From Methanobacterium sp. PtaU1.Bin097 (GTDB taxonomy: Archaea; Methanobacteriota; Methanobacteria; Methanobacteriales; Methanobacteriaceae): a stretch of 14,345 bases of DNA. The notes under the pieces were generated by a model. The model was not told the origin of the DNA. It saw only the letters and a program-made list of their open reading frames with translations, and searched no databases. The DNA is taken from NCBI GenBank assembly GCA_002067325.1, contig MVQY01000052.1, positions 1 through 14,345 on the forward strand, in the 5' to 3' direction. The translations under genes and the position numbers were made by a program. Shown in pieces: positions 6,693 through 14,345 of this stretch (the first letter of the stretch is position 1; each line of letters opens with the position of its first letter).

Positions 6693-8780
6693 AACTATGG
6701 ATGAAAATAAAAAACAAACTGTTAGCCGTCCTATGGCTAACCTTGACTGGTGGCCGGACAGGCTGAATCTCGACATTCTACGCCAACATTGTCTGAAATC
6801 CAATCCTATGGGTGAGGATTTCAACTACGCCGAAGAATTCAAGAGTCTTGATTACTATGCCTTGAAAAAGGACCTCAAAGAACTGATGACAGATTCACAG
6901 GACTGGTGGCCCGCGGACTTTGGCCACTATGGACCTTTATTCATTCGTATGGCATGGCACAGCGCTGGTACGTACCGGACTGGAGACGGCCGCGGTGGTG
7001 GGGGCAGCGGCAACCAGCGCTTCCCGCCTCTAAGCAGCTGGCCCGACAATGCTAACTTAGACAAGGCACGCCGTCTGCTCTGGCCTATCAAACAGAAATA
7101 CGGCCGGAAAATTTCATGGGCCGACCTGTTGATTCTAACCGGTAATGTCGCCCTGGAATCCATGGGCTTTAAAACCTTCGGTTTCGGTGGCGGGCGTGAG
7201 GACATCTGGGAACCCGAAAAAGACGTATACTGGGGTTCCGAGAAAGAGTGGCTTTCAGATGAGCGCTACTCCGGTGAACGGGAACTAGAGAAACCCCTCG
7301 CCGCTGTTCAAATGGGTCTGATTTATGTAAACCCACAGGGCCCGGACGGCAACCCGGACCCACTCCTTGCGGCAGAAGATATCCGTGAGATCTTCGCCCG
7401 TATGGCCATGAACGATGAAGAGACGGTGGCCCTTATAGCTGGTGGTCACGCCTTTGGTAAAACTCACGGCGCAGGCCCCCTAAGTCATAAGGGACCGGAG
7501 CCAGAAGCTGCACCAATCGAGGAGCAGGGCCTGGGCTGGAATAGTGACTTCGGCACGGGCAAAGGAAACGACACCATTACCGATGGTGAGGAAATAATCT
7601 GGACCAACACTCCAACCAAGTGGGACAACAGCTTCCTGGAGATCCTATACAAATTCGAATGGGAGCTGGAGAAGAGCCCGGCCGGTAATTACCAGTGGAA
7701 GCCGAAGGATGATGCAGGCGCCGGTACCGTACCTGATCCCCACGACCCATCCAAAAAACGTTCCCCTGGTATGCTGACCACGGACCTTGCCCTGAGGTTC
7801 GACCCTATCTATGGAAAGATCACGCGGCATTTCCTGGAAAACCCAGATGAACTTGCCGATGCATTCGCCCGTGCCTGGTTCAAACTAATCCACCGTGACA
7901 TGGGCCCCCTTACACGCTATCTCGGTCCAGAAGTACCTGATGAGGAGCTCATCTGGCAGGACCCCATCCCTGCAGTGGATCATGAACTGATTGATGAATA
8001 TGATATCTCCGCCCTTAAGGAAAAGATACTGGCTTCCGGCCTCTCAGTATCAGAGCTGGTTCAAACAGCCTGGGCCTCAGCATCCACCTTCCGTGGCTCT
8101 GATTATCGTGGCGGTGCTAACGGTGCCCGAATTCGCCTGGCACCCCAGAATGATTGGGAAGTCAACCAACCAGACCAGCTGGCTAAAGTTCTCGAGGTTC
8201 TTGAGGGCATCCAGAACGAATTTAACACCCAGTCAGATGGCAAGAAGGTCTCACTGGCTGATCTCATCGTCTTAGGTGGTTGTGCTGGTGTTGAGCAGGC
8301 CGCTAAAAATGCTGGCTACGATGTAACTGTTCCATTTGCACCGGGACGAATGGACGCCCGGCAGGAGCAGACCGATATAGAATCCTTCGGATATCTCGAA
8401 CCCTTTGCAGACGGCTTCCGTAACTATCAGAAGGCACCAAGCCCCATGAAACCAGAAGAGTTGCTGGTGGACAAGGCACAACTCTTAACACTCTCTGTTC
8501 CTGAGATGACGGTTCTCATTGGTGGAATGCGTGTCCTGGATACCAACTACGGAGGGTCAAAGCACGGCGTCTTCACTGAACGGCCCGAAACACTCACCAA
8601 TGACTTTTTCGTGAACCTGCTTGATATGAGCACAGAATGGAAAACATCCCCAGAAGACGATGATGTATATGAGGGAGTAGATCGGGCAACAGGCGAACTC
8701 AAGTGGACAGGTACACGTTGCGACCTCATATTCGGTTCAAACTCCGAATTACGGGCACTAGCAGAAGTCTATGCCAGTGA

Positions 8781-8861
<81 letters not shown>

Positions 8862-8874
8862 TGGAAAAACAACG

Positions 8875-8931
8875 TTGAATATCCATCTTGAATATTCAAA
8901 ATAATTTTCTTTTAATCTATTCCTTTTTTTT
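8875..8931 (+). terminator. Hairpin and T-tract after katG
   Basis: TTGAATAT (8875-8882) pairs perfectly with ATATTCAA (8892-8899) around a 9-base loop. T-rich DNA follows, including TTTTCTTTT (about 8905-8913) and T8 at 8924-8931. This suits termination of katG and may also help separate it from the convergent kinase gene. Confidence 0.55.
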
Positions 8932-9019
8932 ATTTAAAATACGAATTTTTCAATAAGAGAGAATCTGTCTATTTGCTGAATAATATCATTAGGTTTACTG
9001 AATAGGGTTAATATTCCAT

Positions 9020-11293
9020 TTATTTAGGGATTGTGAAATAGAAGGTTGACCCTTGGCCCGGTTCTGATTCTACCCAGATTTTACCGCCATGTCTTTCTAC
9101 TATTCTTTTGGTAATGGAAAGTCCGATACCAGTTCCTTCGTATTCATCATTGGTATGTAGTCTTCTGAATATATCGAATATTTTATCGGTGAATTCTGAT
9201 TCTATTCCTATTCCATTATCTTTAACAGCAAAAAGCCAGTGATTATCTTTCGCCCCTATAGAAATATGTATATTCGGTGTTTTTTTACTTCTATATTTAA
9301 GAGCGTTACCAATGAGGTTCTGGAATATCTGTACCATCTGCGAATAATCAGCGAAAATAACTGGTAAGGGGTCTCTGGTGATGACTGCATCATTTTCTTC
9401 GATAATGATTTCCAGGTTAAATAGAACCTCATCATACACCTTACACATATCCACTGGTTTGAATCCATCAGCTTTACTGGTTACTCGGGAGAAGACTAGA
9501 AGATCATTGATGAGCTCCTGCATCCTCTTAGCACCATCCACCGCAAATGCAATATACTCAAGACCTTTATCGTCCAATTTATCCTTATATTGCATTTCTA
9601 ATAATTGGGTGAAACTAGCAACCATACGGAGAGGCTCCTGTAAATCATGGGAAGCCACATAGGCAAACTGTTCCAAATCCTTATTTGAACTTTTTAATTC
9701 ATCGGTAAGTCGTTTTTGTTCCTCATATAAGGAGTGAAAACGGTTTTCACTTTCCTTGAGTTTTTCTTCAGCTTTCTTCCGCTCGGTGATATCGGTATGC
9801 ATCGCCAGATAACCAATGAAATTGCCTGCGTTATCCCGTCGCGGAGTAAGATTGGTCAGTGTCCACAGAGTCGAACCATCCTTACAGGACATCTTCCTTT
9901 CCCTGGTAAAACTTCCATCATATTTTAAGTTCTTACGCGTCTGAATAACTAATTCCTTTTCTTCACCATCAACAAAATCAGTGCTTAAGCTTCCTATCAG
10001 CTCCTCGCGCGGGTAGCCAAGCATATCAGCCATGCGCTGGTTAACGTAGGTAATGGTTCCATCCGGTTCATGGACAGCAATACCTTCTTCAGCTGTCTCC
10101 ACAATTTCGCTGTAATGTTTTTCGCTTTCCTGGAGCGCCTTTTCAGCTTTCCTACGGTCGGTGATGTCGGTGTGCATGCCGATGTTCGCGATGTGCCTCC
10201 CCTCATCATCATACACTGCAGTCGAATTGTATGCTGTCCACAGTACAGAGCCATCCTTCCGGCGGAACTTGAACTCGCCCTGGATGGAGTGGCCCTCCCC
10301 TAATCCCGTGCGGATCTCCTGGACAACTGGTAAAAAATCGTCAAAAATGAAATCGTTACCCGACTTTCCAAGGATCTCATCGATGGAGTAGCCTAGCATG
10401 TCAGCCATGCATTGGTTGACGTAGGTGTAGGTACCTTCTGGGTCTGCAATCACTATGCCTTCGTATGCCGTGTCAACGATCAACCGGTACTTCTCCTCAC
10501 TCTCCCTTAATGCATCCTCAGCATTTTTACGCTCGGTTATATCCTGGAAAGAAGTTATGCTACCTTTAAATTTGCCATTATGGTCTTTTAGGACTGTAGA
10601 ACAAACATGGGTTAGAATATACTTTCCATTTTTGTGTTTATAATATACTTCATCATCGTAATGATCTTCTTTTAACATTTTTTCTATAGCTTCTTCTCGT
10701 GATGAGTCGGGTACTTTGGTTTGGAATATACCTTTGGAGTGTTTACCCATTACTTCTTCTTTACTCCAGCCAAATAGCTGCTCAGCTGCATTATTCCAAT
10801 AGGTTACAATGTAATTTTCATCTACCGCTGTCAATGCATTATTAACATTGGTTAAAAGACCAGCCTGAAACTCTAATTCTTCTTCACCTTTCTTTTGCTC
10901 TGTTATATCCCTTGCAGTTCCAAACCATTCCATAATTTCACCATTTTCATCCAAAACCGGAACTGCTCGTGAATGTATCCATCCTATGGTGCCATCCGCT
11001 TGCAGGATACGATGTTCCATCTCAAAGACAGTTTTATTATGAATAGCTTTCTTAATGGCTTCTTGAATATGAGCCTGGTCATCTGGATGAATATATTTAT
11101 CCATCCAAGTCTCACATGGGTTCCAGGTATCTGGGATAAACTCCCGGCCGTGCAATTGACGCATCTCAGTCCAATCAGGACTCATACAATACACTACATC
11201 TAAACTGGCATCCACAAATAGACGAAAATACTCTTTATTTTCCCTTAAAGCTTCTTCAAACACCTTCGTCCTGAATTGATTATCAGAATCCAT
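9020..11293 (-). CDS. Soluble PAS-domain sensor histidine kinase (four PAS domains)
   Basis: I chose ATG 11293 (MDSDNQF); a GTG at 11305 is in frame but has no better context. Counting from that GTG, four PAS/PAC units lie at about 20-138, 147-260, 268-386 and 395-511, each ending in a DIT(E/D)-(R/Q)-K-like linker. Units 3 and 4 share the wording YVNQ-x-MADMLGY and look like a recent duplication. A coiled linker leads to HisKA with the phospho-acceptor H553 in ASHDLQEPLR. The ATPase domain then has an N-box (QNLIGNALKY), G1 (DNGIGI), F-box (IFDIFRRLH) and G2 (GTGIGLS). No membrane segment is present, so it senses a cytoplasmic signal, possibly redox or a ligand. No response regulator is adjacent. 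A TATA-like ATATATA about 28 bases upstream and no ribosome-binding site suggest a leaderless message. Confidence 0.9.
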   Translation of the reverse strand: MDSDNQFRTKVFEEALRENKEYFRLFVDASLDVVYCMSPDWTEMRQLHGREFIPDTWNPCETWMDKYIHPDDQAHIQEAIKKAIHNKTVFEMEHRILQADGTIGWIHSRAVPVLDENGEIMEWFGTARDITEQKKGEEELEFQAGLLTNVNNALTAVDENYIVTYWNNAAEQLFGWSKEEVMGKHSKGIFQTKVPDSSREEAIEKMLKEDHYDDEVYYKHKNGKYILTHVCSTVLKDHNGKFKGSITSFQDITERKNAEDALRESEEKYRLIVDTAYEGIVIADPEGTYTYVNQCMADMLGYSIDEILGKSGNDFIFDDFLPVVQEIRTGLGEGHSIQGEFKFRRKDGSVLWTAYNSTAVYDDEGRHIANIGMHTDITDRRKAEKALQESEKHYSEIVETAEEGIAVHEPDGTITYVNQRMADMLGYPREELIGSLSTDFVDGEEKELVIQTRKNLKYDGSFTRERKMSCKDGSTLWTLTNLTPRRDNAGNFIGYLAMHTDITERKKAEEKLKESENRFHSLYEEQKRLTDELKSSNKDLEQFAYVASHDLQEPLRMVASFTQLLEMQYKDKLDDKGLEYIAFAVDGAKRMQELINDLLVFSRVTSKADGFKPVDMCKVYDEVLFNLEIIIEENDAVITRDPLPVIFADYSQMVQIFQNLIGNALKYRSKKTPNIHISIGAKDNHWLFAVKDNGIGIESEFTDKIFDIFRRLHTNDEYEGTGIGLSITKRIVERHGGKIWVESEPGQGSTFYFTIPK

Positions 11294-11315
11294 TTCAAAA
11301 AACACACGAAAATTT

Positions 11316-11326
11316 TTGTATATATT
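11316..11326 (-). promoter_or_regulatory. TATA element of the kinase gene, implying a leaderless transcript
   Basis: On the minus strand the sequence AAATATATAC lies about 27-30 bases before ATG 11293. Archaeal transcription starts roughly 25 bases after TATA, so the message would begin at or next to the start codon. No Shine-Dalgarno sequence is visible. Confidence 0.4.
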
Positions 11327-11438
11327 TTTGATTTTAAAGAATAAATATTTCCTTAAAGAATAGGATTGATTAAATATTTATTAATATTCTATTTTCTTGA
11401 TTAATCTACTTATAAAATGAATAAAAATTAAAAAATTT

Positions 11439-11562
11439 GGTTTCTCTGCATAACTCATTAGTTCACTGGTAGTTACCCTTTATCCCCCGAGTAAACTCGC
11501 AGAAGGTAGTCTATCCGGGTGCCGGGTTTCTCCCAGTCATTGAAGCTTAGTTAAGTCTTTTT
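11439..11562 (+). ncRNA. Candidate structured small RNA
   Basis: This is a G+C-richer island in A/T-rich DNA, in the space from 11294 to 11629 that holds no gene. TTATAAAA at 11410-11417 would place a transcription start at about 11439-11440. Hairpins visible by eye are AACU-CAUU-AGUU (11452-11463), CGAG-UAAA-CUCG (11488-11499) and CCGG-GUG-CCGG, with UCUG (11445-11448) able to pair with CAGA (11500-11503) around the first two. Short direct repeats GGTTTCTC and GGTAGT occur twice. CTTA-GT-TAAG and a T5 run (11558-11562) form a terminator-like end. It matches no RNA family I recognise and has no tRNA T-loop. The strand is inferred from promoter and T-run. Confidence 0.35.
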
Positions 11563-11629
11563 AGAGGATCTAGCACCAGTCAAATGATGATATAGTATTA
11601 TAAATAATCTTGGAGATTGAACATTTCAC

Positions 11630-11854
11630 TCATGGAAAATGATAAGTATAAAAAATATCATTGACAGCGGAATCCACATCTCTTTTCATAACAGTTTTCC
11701 TACCAGAGTGTTTAGCTAACCAAATCGCATCTCTAGCAATTTCTAAGCCCTGATCTTCTAAAATTTTAGCTAGAGCAACTTTCGCATCTTTACTTATTCT
11801 GGGAGCACCGGCATTTTTTATTATTCTTCCCACCGGAGCAATAGGTAATTCCAA
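11630..11854 (-). CDS. hmf: Archaeal histone, HMf type
   Basis: I place the start at TTG 11854, giving MELPIAPVGRIIKNAG, which is exactly the family N-terminus. GGTGGT lies about seven bases upstream; the GTG 11866 that extends the frame overlaps that site. The 74-residue protein is a single histone fold that wraps DNA as dimers and larger polymers. DNA-contact residues R10, R19, R52-K53-T54 are present, and the dimer-dimer residues L46, H49 and D59 are kept, so polymer formation looks possible. Oddities are tryptophan at position 45 where HMfB has lysine, and a C-terminal tail NDIFYTYHFP that replaces the usual basic end and is five residues longer. N65 replaces an arginine thought to help stacking. 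A TTTAAATAT box precedes the gene. Confidence 0.9.
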   Translation of the reverse strand: MELPIAPVGRIIKNAGAPRISKDAKVALAKILEDQGLEIARDAIWLAKHSGRKTVMKRDVDSAVNDIFYTYHFP

Positions 11855-11933
11855 GATAGATACCACCTTATAAGATATTTAAATCTTCATTTTCTACCCA
11901 TTTTATTAATATTCAATAGCCCAAACTTTTTTT

Positions 11934-12593
11934 TTAATCCATCCATTTTGTAGCATCTTGTGTATTTGGACGTGATGTAGGCTTGGGAGTTATATCCGGA
12001 TATCCTATGGCACATCCATTTAGAGCGAATTTTCCAACTGGAAGTTCTAAAAGTTTCATTAATTTTTCATCCTCCGCCATCTGACTGGTGAGGGATACCA
12101 ACTGAAAACCCAGATTTAAAGCCGTGGTTTTAAGCCACATATTCTCAAGTACATGAGCCAACGATTCTTGTTCAGCTGGAGGAATTCCGCGAATTTCAGC
12201 AACAATGATGAAAAAAGGAGCTGTAGTCACACCAGGAACACCTTTATCCCTGATCATCTTCAGTCTATTTATGAATGACTGGAATTTGGATTTCATGAAA
12301 GGTTTTTCTTTTAATAAACCTTCAAAATGTTTAACCCCTTCTGCAGCTTTATTTTCCATTAAAAGAGCTAAAGTATCGATACTTTTAGTGCCTCTTTCAA
12401 AGACAAAAAAACGCCTGAAATCCTTAATATCACCTACTGCTGTAGCAGCATAAGGTGCCAACATACCCGCCCCAATTATATCATCAATATCTTCTTTAGG
12501 AGGTTTTCCATCCTTAAAAACTCGTATAGAACGTCTTGACCGGATAATCTCATCAAATATATGATTACGCTCATCTAGACCATATTTTTCCAT
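11934..12593 (-). CDS. Nitroreductase-family FMN oxidoreductase
   Basis: The 219-residue protein starts at an ATG preceded by GAGGGA five bases upstream and a TATA-like GTTATAAAC about 28 bases upstream. Its N-terminal IIRSRRSIRVFKDG is the nitroreductase flavin-phosphate motif (R18, R20, R21, R24). The middle has the inserted helices of the family, and the C-terminal part (APFFIIVAE, ENMWLKTTALNLGFQLVSLT, LNGCAIGYPDITPKP) carries the A-x-GYP ending of members that bind FMN. These enzymes transfer two electrons from NAD(P)H or other reductants to quinones, nitro groups or flavin substrates. The natural substrate is unknown. There is no adjacent partner, and it is a single gene about 80 bases from the histone gene on the same strand. 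Confidence 0.85.
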   Translation of the reverse strand: MEKYGLDERNHIFDEIIRSRRSIRVFKDGKPPKEDIDDIIGAGMLAPYAATAVGDIKDFRRFFVFERGTKSIDTLALLMENKAAEGVKHFEGLLKEKPFMKSKFQSFINRLKMIRDKGVPGVTTAPFFIIVAEIRGIPPAEQESLAHVLENMWLKTTALNLGFQLVSLTSQMAEDEKLMKLLELPVGKFALNGCAIGYPDITPKPTSRPNTQDATKWMD

Positions 12594-12926
12594 AAAATCC
12601 CTCGATAATAGATATGTTTATAACCTTAATAATTTATTTACATACAAAAAAATGATTTATTGCCTTAAATAAATTTTTTAATAATCTAATCCAGTTAGTT
12701 TTGAATTAATTGTAATAACCACTTTTTTAATCGGTTCGATTTACATCTAAGGATGAATCAGAGATGGGAATGATGATCTGAAATAGATGTATAATGGGTT
12801 TTAAATGAAAATAATTGCAAAAAATCTATAAAATGGAAATTCTACAAATAAATTACTTTATATGCTTTAAAAACCAATATTAACTTGGCCAATAATATTA
12901 TTTGGCTTTAATTGGAAGTGATAAAT
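12594..12926. other. Intergenic region between nitroreductase and TRAM genes; promoter and stem-loop
   Basis: The region is A/T rich and holds no coding frame. CTTTATATG (12856-12864) is a TATA candidate for the TRAM gene. An inverted repeat AATATTA (12876-12882) and TAATATT (12893-12899) flanks the 8-bp palindrome TTGGCCAA (12885-12892), at or just after the predicted transcription start. It could be an operator or a leader stem-loop. Confidence 0.4.
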
Positions 12927-13160
12927 TTGTTTGGAAATAACTATGGCAATGAGAGAAGAGATAATAGAGGAAATTCCGCTCCGGTTAATGAAGGAGAGGA
13001 ATATGACGTGAAAATTGAAGACACTGGTAGAGATGGAGATGGAATTACCAAAATAGAAGGTTTTGTGGTTTTTGTATCCGGCGCCAAAGTAGGCGATGAA
13101 GTTAAAATTAGAATCAGTTCTGCCAGAAGAAATTTTGCATTTGCAGAAGTAGTTGAATGA
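12927..13160 (+). CDS. Small TRAM-domain protein, putative RNA chaperone
   Basis: The start is placed at TTG 12927 (MFGNNYGNERRDN), because GGAAGTGA (12914-12921) lies five bases upstream and overlaps the longer frame's TTG at 12912. The 77-residue product has a flexible Asn/Arg/Gly-rich N-tail (residues 1-17). A single TRAM beta-barrel follows (18-77: EEYDVKIEDTGRDGDGITKI, then VFVSGAKVGDEVKIRI). TRAM domains bind RNA. Free-standing ones are typical of methanogens and haloarchaea, and members from cold-adapted methanogens act as RNA chaperones in cold response. It lies 130 bases before alba on the same strand. The possible leader stem-loop upstream could reflect post-transcriptional control. 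Family certain; cold role inferred. Confidence 0.88.
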   Translation: MFGNNYGNERRDNRGNSAPVNEGEEYDVKIEDTGRDGDGITKIEGFVVFVSGAKVGDEVKIRISSARRNFAFAEVVE

Positions 13161-13290
13161 TTCTAAATTATTTCTGAGTTTATTGAAATTCTTTGAAACA
13201 TCATTTTTCATTGAATATCCCAAAAATTTTATTTTTTAGTTAAAATCGTTTAAACATCCCATAAAAATGTATTTAATAGGAGGTACAATG

Positions 13291-13563
13291 ATGTCAGAGG
13301 AAAACACAGTATACATTGGTAGTAAACCACTTATGAATTATGTATTAGCGGTAGTGACTCAAATGAACAACGGAACATCTGAAGTAATGTTGAAAGCCAG
13401 AGGAAGATCCATCAGTAGAGCTGTAGATGTTGCTGAAGTTGTAAAGAATAAATTTGTTCTAGAAGCAGAAGTTGGAGAAATTAATATCAGCACAGAAGAG
13501 TTATCTAATAGAGAAGGATCAAACACTAATGTTTCCGCTATTGAAATACAGTTGACAAATAAA
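13291..13563 (+). CDS. albA: Alba-family DNA/RNA-binding protein
   Basis: Two adjacent ATGs follow GGAGGT (13279-13284). The second (13291, MSEENTVYIG) has the better six-base spacing and gives 91 residues, the usual length. Motifs are YIGSKPLMNYVLAVVTQ with the nucleic-acid-binding K12, then EVMLKARGRSISRAVDVAEV and NVSAIEIQLTNK at the end. The alpha/beta Alba fold forms dimers that bind DNA and RNA and, in some archaea, compete with histones. In Methanobacteriales Alba tends to be less abundant than histone, so an RNA role is plausible. The stop codon is TAG at 13564-13566. Confidence 0.92.
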
Positions 13564-13579
13564 TAGCCTCTATGAATAA

Positions 13580-13592
13580 AAACCTTTTTTTA
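13580..13592 (+). terminator. T-run terminator after alba
   Basis: AACCTTTTTTTAA shortly after the stop codon has seven consecutive T residues and no strong hairpin, which is the usual archaeal terminator form. Confidence 0.5.
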
Positions 13593-13628
13593 AGATGAGT
13601 TTCCAAAAATTTTTAAAACTTAAAAAAG

Positions 13629-13662
13629 CACCTAATTTTTATTCAGGTGTTATTCAGGTGAT
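13629..13662 (+). promoter_or_regulatory. Tandem 11-bp repeat with ribosome-binding site and possible sequestering hairpin
   Basis: TTATTCAGGTG occurs twice without a gap (13639-13649 and 13650-13660). The second copy supplies AGGTGAT (13656-13662), the ribosome-binding site of the next gene. CACCT (13629-13633) can pair with AGGTG of either copy, so the site may be hidden or free. Confidence 0.45.
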
Positions 13663-13668
13663 TTGTTT

Positions 13669-14004
13669 TTGATTAAAATTAAGAAATACTCCGAATATGA
13701 TGGTGAAGGGGAGTATATAGGAAGATATAATTATCATTACGGACTTAAGGCCTCGCCCTTAAAAAATCCATATTCTGGACAGAATAACTATGAATCAAAA
13801 CTAAATTTGATCAACAGGTTTGAAAAGTTTCTCAAGTCCCTTACAGAAGACAGCCCACAATGGAAGGAAATCCGTAGATTACAAAAGTTATATAAAGATA
13901 AAGGAGAATTAACTCTTTTATGTTGGTGTGATCCTCTTCCCTGCCATGGAGAGGTAATAAAATCCGCCATATTAGGTGAGATCTACCCAAAAAGTAACGG
14001 GTAA
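13669..14004 (+). CDS. DUF4326 family protein
   Basis: AGGTGAT at 13656-13662 is six bases before TTG 13669; TTG 13663 directly abuts it and is unlikely. The chosen start gives 111 residues. The C-terminal motif CWCDPLPCHG (C85, C87, C92, H93) is the DUF4326 signature and looks like a metal or active-site cluster. The N-terminal part shows the family's Y-x-G...NP element (YHYGLKASPLKNPYSG). Between them are charged helices (FEKFLKSLTED, EIRRLQKLYKD). DUF4326 proteins occur in phages, plasmids and microbial chromosomes, and their biochemical function is not established. The gene follows alba by about 100 bases but has a terminator in between. Confidence 0.8.
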   Translation: MIKIKKYSEYDGEGEYIGRYNYHYGLKASPLKNPYSGQNNYESKLNLINRFEKFLKSLTEDSPQWKEIRRLQKLYKDKGELTLLCWCDPLPCHGEVIKSAILGEIYPKSNG

Positions 14005-14034
14005 TTAGTTTTACAACTCAATTGATACATAAAA

Positions 14035-14058
14035 AGGATGTTGGCGTTACAATATCCT
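14035..14058 (-). terminator. Stem-loop terminator between convergent genes
   Basis: AGGATGTTG (14035-14043) and CAATATCCT (14050-14058) form a 9-bp stem with one G-U pair and a six-base loop. On the minus strand the stem is followed directly by TTTTT (bases 14030-14034), so it suits the minus-strand gene ending at 14082. Confidence 0.55.
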
Positions 14059-14081
14059 CAAAATTTATAAGCATTATCGGC

Positions 14082-14345
14082 CTATTCAAGTAGGAATGGT
14101 TGCATTGGTGCCCATTTGTCTTTCCATTCAATGGGTATGAGTTGTTTTGTTACTATATCTGGTAATCCTTGAGCTACTACCCTACGATCTTCGGGAGATA
14201 AGTTATATAATACAAACGGCCCCACCAAATATTCAGGGCCACTGTGCTCCTGAAAAAACTCTACAAACTCTTTTTGTAGCCTAATCATCTCTTCGGAATC
14301 GATTTTCAAACTCCCTACCCGTCCATATAATAGTGTATTCTCAAT
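14082..14345 (-). CDS. Helical protein of unknown function, possibly cut by the window edge
   Basis: The frame has no stop between 14082 and the window end. Before the TTG at 14309 it reads IENTLLYGRVGS, which looks like protein, so the gene may begin outside the window. If it begins at TTG 14309 (GGTAGGGAG just upstream, but too close), the product has 75 residues. Visible features are a long charged helix (EEMIRLQKEFVEFFQEH), then YLVGPFVLYNLSPEDRRVVA and a hydrophobic proline-rich end (IPIEWKDKWAPMQPFLLE). No membrane segment or cysteine motif is present. I do not recognise the family. It is convergent with the DUF4326 gene, with a hairpin between them. Confidence 0.55.
   Translation of the reverse strand: MENTLLYGRVGSLKIDSEEMIRLQKEFVEFFQEHSGPEYLVGPFVLYNLSPEDRRVVAQGLPDIVTKQLIPIEWKDKWAPMQPFLLE

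Noticed and set aside
9378..10643. Several plus-strand frames within the kinase gene
   Set aside because: They are shadows of the PAS and kinase coding sequence; no promoter, ribosome-binding site or domain supports them.
11450..11545. tRNA gene suggested by AGTTCACTGGTAG, which resembles a D-arm
   Set aside because: There is no TTCRA T-loop, no seven-base acceptor stem and no credible anticodon arm.
12770..12800. C/D-box small RNA suggested by ATGATGATCTGA
   Set aside because: The C-like and D-like boxes are adjacent with no guide space, and no second box pair is present.
13267..13290. Longer Alba N-terminus from ATG 13267
   Set aside because: It would translate through the GGAGGT ribosome-binding site and adds residues not typical of the family.

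Overview
The window looks like part of a mesophilic methanogenic archaeon of the order Methanobacteriales, probably Methanobacterium or a close relative. The evidence is an HMf-type histone, an Alba protein and a tiny TRAM-domain protein within about 2 kb. Intergenic DNA is very A+T rich with archaeal TATA elements and GGAGGT or GGTGA ribosome-binding sites. Several starts are TTG, and a soluble multi-PAS histidine kinase is present. The genus is inferred from this gene content and was not tested by alignment.

Left part (1-5207). A MutS-like ABC ATPase is cut by the window edge. It is followed by a small membrane protein whose C-terminal TPR domain has been put out of frame by a one-base loss. 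Facing it on the minus strand is a trypco2-like protein with a perfect inverted repeat over its promoter. Next come a CBS-MgtE-type magnesium channel abutting a DUF429 protein, then a LemA-HtpX pair overlapping by one base, which is a membrane quality-control unit.

Middle (5208-8861). A four-helix membrane protein of unknown role is followed by a divergent pair: a Fur/PerR-family repressor (minus) and the catalase-peroxidase gene katG (plus). The space between them carries a perfect 10-bp inverted repeat nested inside a perfect 9-bp inverted repeat. This is the expected layout of a peroxide-responsive regulator controlling itself and its target. The katG frame is broken 21 codons after its last conserved stretch begins to end: the last 26 residues of the family (ending LDRFDLA) are encoded in another frame. 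The loss is again one base in a GAGA context, like the one in the TPR gene, which raises the possibility of a consensus error.

Right part (8862-14345). A four-PAS soluble histidine kinase (minus) is followed by a G+C-richer island that may be a small RNA, then by a histone, a nitroreductase, a TRAM protein, Alba, a DUF4326 protein and a helical protein that runs off the right edge. Histone, TRAM and Alba put chromatin and RNA-chaperone functions close together, although each appears to have its own promoter. No tRNA, rRNA, CRISPR array, transposase or integrase was seen.
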